Shown here: positions 60,721-64,000 of the stretch, one piece after another
Layout: each line of letters starts with the position of its first letter
Numbering within the stretch: the stretch's first letter is position 1
Source: an uncultured Bacteroidota bacterium
GTDB taxonomy: Bacteria; Bacteroidota; Bacteroidia; Bacteroidales; P3
Assembly (NCBI GenBank): GCA_902774395.1
Contig: CACYIK010000001.1
Coordinates: 186,001 to 250,000 of the forward strand
DNA length: 64,000 bases
Direction of reading: 5' to 3'
Notes under the pieces: model-generated
Database searches by the model: none
Told to the model about the DNA's origin: nothing
The model's input: the letters and a program-made list of their open reading frames with translations, nothing else
Position numbers and translations under genes: made by a program

Positions 60721-60811
60721 TTTTTTTTCAAATATTTTTTCGGCAATCCTACACCTTACTATCTTTCAATCGATTGTACAGAATAAATTTTCAACTTTCC
60801 ATTCTCAATTT

Positions 60812-61330
60812 TCAATTTATTCCGTACACTTCCCTATATAAAAGGTCCCTAATTTCACAAAATTCGTCATCGTCAAGCTCATATTTCGACATAATAATCA
60901 TCGGGACCTCTTTACCGCCCTCACGATAAGGAGGTTGCACATATTCTTGGGGATTCTGGAAGAAACCCATGCTGGCATAGAATTCGACACGGTGGTCAGC
61001 CTCCTCGGTGTTGGGGTGCTCCACCTCGAGCACCACCTGCTCCTGCTGCTGCGAGAGGAAGTTGAGGAACGCCGCCTTGCCAAGTCCCTGGTTACGCAGT
61101 TCTTCCGCTATGGCGAAATGCTCTATATAGATAAGGTCTTCGAAAGTCCAGTAGGTCAGGATGCCCACCGGGTCGTCGCCGTTCTCGGCCACGAGGAAAT
61201 GGAATTTGCCGGCATCTCTATGCCGGAGACTAGAGAAGGGCGGGCGCTCCTGCTCGGGAAACGCCTCTTCGAACAACTCTTGCGCAAAATGCGAATGGTC
61301 GCTTTCTGCTAATTTGGTAAAGGTTATCAT
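60812..61330 (-). CDS. GNAT-family N-acetyltransferase
   Basis: 172 residues with the acetyl-CoA loop LRNQGLGKAAFLNFL (RxxGxG/A type) and the preceding strand LIYIEHFAIAEE. Substrate unknown. It starts directly after the stop of the outer-membrane protein gene (adjacent bases 61330/61331), so the two are one operon. Confidence 0.9.
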   Translation of the reverse strand: MITFTKLAESDHSHFAQELFEEAFPEQERPPFSSLRHRDAGKFHFLVAENGDDPVGILTYWTFEDLIYIEHFAIAEELRNQGLGKAAFLNFLSQQQEQVVLEVEHPNTEEADHRVEFYASMGFFQNPQEYVQPPYREGGKEVPMIIMSKYELDDDEFCEIRDLLYREVYGIN

Positions 61331-62248
61331 TTATAAAAAACTAAAGTTATTGATTTCAAATCTTACTGTCAGACAATGCACCCATCCCATGGCGGTATAG
61401 CCTTCGAGGGTGATTTTCGAGTGATGGCAAGTGTAGCCCGCCTTGATGGCGCCTACACCCTCCATCTCGTAGCCGATGAAACCACTCATGAAGACACCCC
61501 AGCCCAGGCCTCCCTGGTTGACATATTCATAAGTGCCCGTATAGGAGCTGGGCGACTGTCCTCCCCAGATGTCGAGGATGCTGTAGTTCGCCCCGGCAAT
61601 CTCCATCAGGTTCTCCCGCACCTTGGTATTGTTCAGGCTGACACCGAGGTCCACCTCCAGACTGAGGTTGTTGCCGAGGTAGGCAGTGCGCGACAACGCG
61701 AAGTCTATGTTGATACGGTCCTCGTTGCCCAGAATGCCACAACGGATATAGCGGCCGTTGTTGGTGAGGATACCCGTACCATTGGTACTGCTGAGGTTGA
61801 AGGCGCCGATGGCTTGGGCGCGTGCTATGTCGAAACGCAGCAACCAGCCGAAACCACTCTCATAATCATAACGGAAACCCAGACCATACTGCAGAGACGT
61901 ACGGTAGTACATCTCGGGGTACTCGACCACCTGAAGCTCGTTCTTGCTGCCGATGGCCGACGAGATGAACCCGGCAGTCTTCAGGTCTGCCCATATTTTG
62001 TTGCCGTAGGTTTCACTGTAAAGAACACGGTTGATGGTATTTGCATTTTCAGGACGACCGGAATAGAAATTGGCATTGACGTCGTCGGCCCAGAAGGCAC
62101 CGGCGTTGGCGAAGACTGAAAGTCCGGTCGTCCGACGCCTCGGAACACCGTCGTCGGCAGCAGAGGCCTCCGACGACGTCTTCAACCCGTCGGCCATCGC
62201 AGCCGACGATATCAACAAAGTCCCTATGATCATCAATACCCGTTTCAT
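61331..62248 (-). CDS. Outer-membrane beta-barrel protein, unknown family
   Basis: 305 residues. Signal peptide MKRVLMIIGTLLISSAAMA, then many alternating strands (SLQYGLGFRYDYESGFGWLLRFD, LSLEVDLGVSLNN) and a C-terminal strand ending in F-x-L (RFEINNFSFL), as for outer-membrane barrels. Specific role unknown. Confidence 0.72.
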   Translation of the reverse strand: MKRVLMIIGTLLISSAAMADGLKTSSEASAADDGVPRRRTTGLSVFANAGAFWADDVNANFYSGRPENANTINRVLYSETYGNKIWADLKTAGFISSAIGSKNELQVVEYPEMYYRTSLQYGLGFRYDYESGFGWLLRFDIARAQAIGAFNLSSTNGTGILTNNGRYIRCGILGNEDRINIDFALSRTAYLGNNLSLEVDLGVSLNNTKVRENLMEIAGANYSILDIWGGQSPSSYTGTYEYVNQGGLGWGVFMSGFIGYEMEGVGAIKAGYTCHHSKITLEGYTAMGWVHCLTVRFEINNFSFL

Positions 62249-62257
62249 AATTTAATA

Positions 62258-62362
62258 TTCATCACTCCTCACTCATAACTCATAATTCATCATTCATCAC
62301 TCATCACTCATAATTCATCACTCATAATTCATAATTCATCACTCCTCACTCCTCACTAAATT
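62258..62362. repeat. Longest word array: 14 units of 7 bp
   Basis: TTCATCA, CTCCTCA, CTCATAA, CTCATAA, TTCATCA, TTCATCA, CTCATCA, CTCATAA, TTCATCA, CTCATAA, TTCATAA, TTCATCA, CTCCTCA, CTCCTCA, then CTAAATT. It fills the gap between the sigma-factor stop and the outer-membrane gene start. Confidence 0.93.
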
Positions 62363-62964
62363 TCCCCTCCTCTTTTCTCCACTATACTGGTCAGCAGTGC
62401 CTTGGCTCTCATCAGTCGCACCTTCACCGTGCCCAGCGGCAACTTGAGCCGCTCGGCAATCTCCTCGTAGGAGAGGTCCTCATAGTAGCGCAGTTCCACA
62501 ATCTGGCGATAGGGCGCTTTCAGCTGCGACACTATCTCTTTCAGCGCGGCATCGCGCTGCATGCGGATCATCATTTCCTCGGGATTCGGCTGCGACGACG
62601 GTATCTGGTATTCGATAAAATCGTTCTCACCGGTACGCGTGATGCTGTTCAGCGACACCGTGTCGATCTTGCGCTTGCGCAGATGGTCGATATAGGTGTT
62701 CACGCCGATGGAAAAAAGCCACGAACTGAAGGTCCCCGTGGGGGCGTAGCGATTCAGCTGAAGGAAAGCCTTGCTGAAGGTCTCCACCGTCAGATCCGAC
62801 GCCGTGGTGGTGTTCCTCGTCATGCGAAGCAACAACAAGTACAACGGCTCACGATAAGACGCCATCAAGTCGGCATACGCCCGATGGCTGCCCTTGTCGC
62901 GGGCCTCGCAAACTAACTGATAGTCACGCTGCAGACGACTATTTTGTTCGCAATTGGCTTCCAT
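62356..62964 (-). CDS. ECF-type RNA polymerase sigma factor
   Basis: 202 residues. Region 2 (LLLRMTRNTTTASDLTVETFSKAFLQLNRY, then FSSWLFSIGVNTYIDHLRKRK) and region 4 (LKAPYRQIVELRYYEDLSYEEIAERLKLPLGTVKVRLMRAK) are clear. No anti-sigma gene is adjacent, so its signal is unknown. Confidence 0.95.
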   Translation of the reverse strand: MEANCEQNSRLQRDYQLVCEARDKGSHRAYADLMASYREPLYLLLLRMTRNTTTASDLTVETFSKAFLQLNRYAPTGTFSSWLFSIGVNTYIDHLRKRKIDTVSLNSITRTGENDFIEYQIPSSQPNPEEMMIRMQRDAALKEIVSQLKAPYRQIVELRYYEDLSYEEIAERLKLPLGTVKVRLMRAKALLTSIVEKRGGEI

Positions 62965-63007
62965 TGTTGCAACGATTCGATAACCAACAACCTGTATTCA
63001 AGAAACT

Positions 63008-64000
63008 TTATTTCCCGAATTTTCTATTGTTATCTAACGGCGTTAAGACCAAAATAGTATTTGCAATGATAAAATAAATTTCTAAAAAAGGTGCCGCCAA
63101 GTAGGTCAGACCACCGTCAAACCGTTTGCACAGCTGGGCAAACGAGAATATCTGCCATCCCCATTTCAACAACACCGCGATGGCCACCACCGTCCATGGG
63201 AGGGTGCCCGCCAAGAGCAAAAGCACCGCCATGGCATAGAAGGCCACGTTGGCCAGCGGCAGCACATCCTCCATCAGACGGCTCTTCACACTGTGGCGGT
63301 TGCGCGTCGACACACGGTCCAGACGCTGACGATGCCACTGGCCGAAGCTCTTCTTGGGCTCCGTGCTCAGACAGGCGTCGCTGCCTATACACACCGCCGT
63401 ATTGCCCTTCTCAGCATTCTGATACACAAAGAGATCGTCCGAGCCGCCGGCGACATTGTAGTGGTTGATGAAGGCGCCTTGCTTGAAGAAGAAATTGCGT
63501 CGATAACTCAGGTTACGCCCGCTGCCGGTATAGGGATGACCCAAGAGGGCACATCCAAGGTAATTGGAGCTGTAGCAGAGGTTGTCATACTGCTGCATGA
63601 GGCTGAGTAGACCCTTGGTGCGCTTCAACCCGCAGAAGCCCAGCACAATTTGCGTTTCCTTGTTAAGGTATCCTTTAGCCATGCCACGCAGCCACTGCAT
63701 GTTCTTCGGCGTGCAGTCGGGGTCGGCCAGCAGCAAGATGTCGTTCTTGGCACTCTTGATACCAATCGACAGCGGATATTTCTTCCCCTGGAAGAGGTTG
63801 ACATCCTCCTTGAATGGCACAACCTTCAGGTGGGGATAGTAGTCTTTCAGCAACTTAAGGACAAACTGGGTGTCGTCGTGGCTCAGGTAGTCCACCACCA
63901 CCACCTCGAAGTCGGGATAGTCCTGCTCGAGCAGATACACCAGATTCTCCTTCAGCCAGGAGGCATCATTGCGGGCCGTAAGAACCACGGAGACAGGAGG
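63008..64000 (-). CDS. Family 2 glycosyltransferase, membrane-bound, 5' end outside window
   Basis: The last 330 codons; the frame is open to the right edge. VVLTARNDASWLKENLVYLLEQDYPDFEVVVVD and LLLADPDCTPKNMQWL show the GT-A nucleotide-sugar site (DxD-like DPD), and RRNFFFKQGAF with GGSDDLFV (ED-like) gives the acceptor side. Two C-terminal membrane helices follow. Similar proteins make polysaccharides or glycolipids. The acceptor is unknown. Confidence 0.9.
   Translation of the reverse strand, partial: PPVSVVLTARNDASWLKENLVYLLEQDYPDFEVVVVDYLSHDDTQFVLKLLKDYYPHLKVVPFKEDVNLFQGKKYPLSIGIKSAKNDILLLADPDCTPKNMQWLRGMAKGYLNKETQIVLGFCGLKRTKGLLSLMQQYDNLCYSSNYLGCALLGHPYTGSGRNLSYRRNFFFKQGAFINHYNVAGGSDDLFVYQNAEKGNTAVCIGSDACLSTEPKKSFGQWHRQRLDRVSTRNRHSVKSRLMEDVLPLANVAFYAMAVLLLLAGTLPWTVVAIAVLLKWGWQIFSFAQLCKRFDGGLTYLAAPFLEIYFIIANTILVLTPLDNNRKFGK

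Noticed and set aside
62258..62362. Possible CRISPR or ordinary microsatellite
   Set aside because: Units are 7 bp with no spacers, and each unit drifts, so it is neither a CRISPR nor a perfect microsatellite.

Overview
The window looks like a chromosomal segment of an uncultured gut or rumen Bacteroidales bacterium. Four things point there: promoters of the Bacteroidetes type (TTTG, 19-21 bp, TAnnTTTG), three large secreted proteins with type B (gliding-motility-like) C-termini and one with a type A C-terminus for the type IX secretion system (T9SS), many SPII lipoproteins, and gene groups typical of the order (ftsX-DUF3098-uppP-truB; DUF5723 outer-membrane protein with a partner lipoprotein). 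Most genes are housekeeping. No prophage, integrase, insertion sequence, rRNA or CRISPR array was seen.

Layout. 1-9 kb: end of a Na+-pumping decarboxylase beta subunit, a Fic protein, a nitroreductase, dnaX (cut by a stop codon), dapF, ligA and a PagL-like lipid A deacylase. 9-14 kb (minus strand): tRNA(CAU)-ruvX-def-TPR lipoprotein-PPDK-like protein. 14-22 kb: a TlpA-like protein, a small beta-barrel, ilvE, truB-uppP-DUF3098-ftsX, dnaN, a lipoprotein and dapD. 22-27 kb: two tandem paralogous T9SS surface proteins. 27-35 kb (plus strand): ftcD, a tiny lipoprotein, dnaB, cyuA-like, clpB. 35-43 kb (minus): a compact run of cls, a small protein, a HAD phosphatase, a BASS transporter, punA, a bifunctional-nuclease-family protein, rdgB and an M20 dipeptidase. 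43-49 kb: an accessory, apparently AT-richer stretch with a toxin-antitoxin relic, a BspA-like LRR surface protein, a gene remnant and a probable toxin-antitoxin pair with its operator. 49-64 kb (minus): an esterase, DUF58, trxA, der, a DUF5723 pair, a USP-like protein, a giant T9SS protein, tRNA-Arg, GNAT, an outer-membrane protein, an ECF sigma factor and a glycosyltransferase running off the end.

The most unusual feature is not a gene. The window is peppered with degenerate tandem arrays of short words. Each locus has its own word, with a unit of 7 or 8 bp (9 bp in one truB array) or, at five loci, 10-11 bp. Arrays lie at many gene junctions, where they supply start or stop codons of the neighbours, and they also sit in frame inside conserved genes (nitroreductase, dapF, ligA, truB, cls, HAD, punA, DUF151, rdgB, DUF58, USP-like, T9SS protein). 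Two composite dispersed elements are also present: one with a 15-bp core flanked by inverted word arrays (50939-51023 and 56265-56356), and one with two hairpins showing a compensatory base change (37698-37765 and 51374-51460). The second also encodes the N-terminus of the HAD protein.

Other points for follow-up are a PPDK-like protein that keeps the ATP-grasp and phosphohistidine modules but has an unrelated C-terminus, the split dnaX, a short promoter-terminator unit that could be a small RNA, and a Cys-rich cytoplasmic module joined to a CarboxypepD-type domain. All assignments come from reading the sequence; no database search was run.
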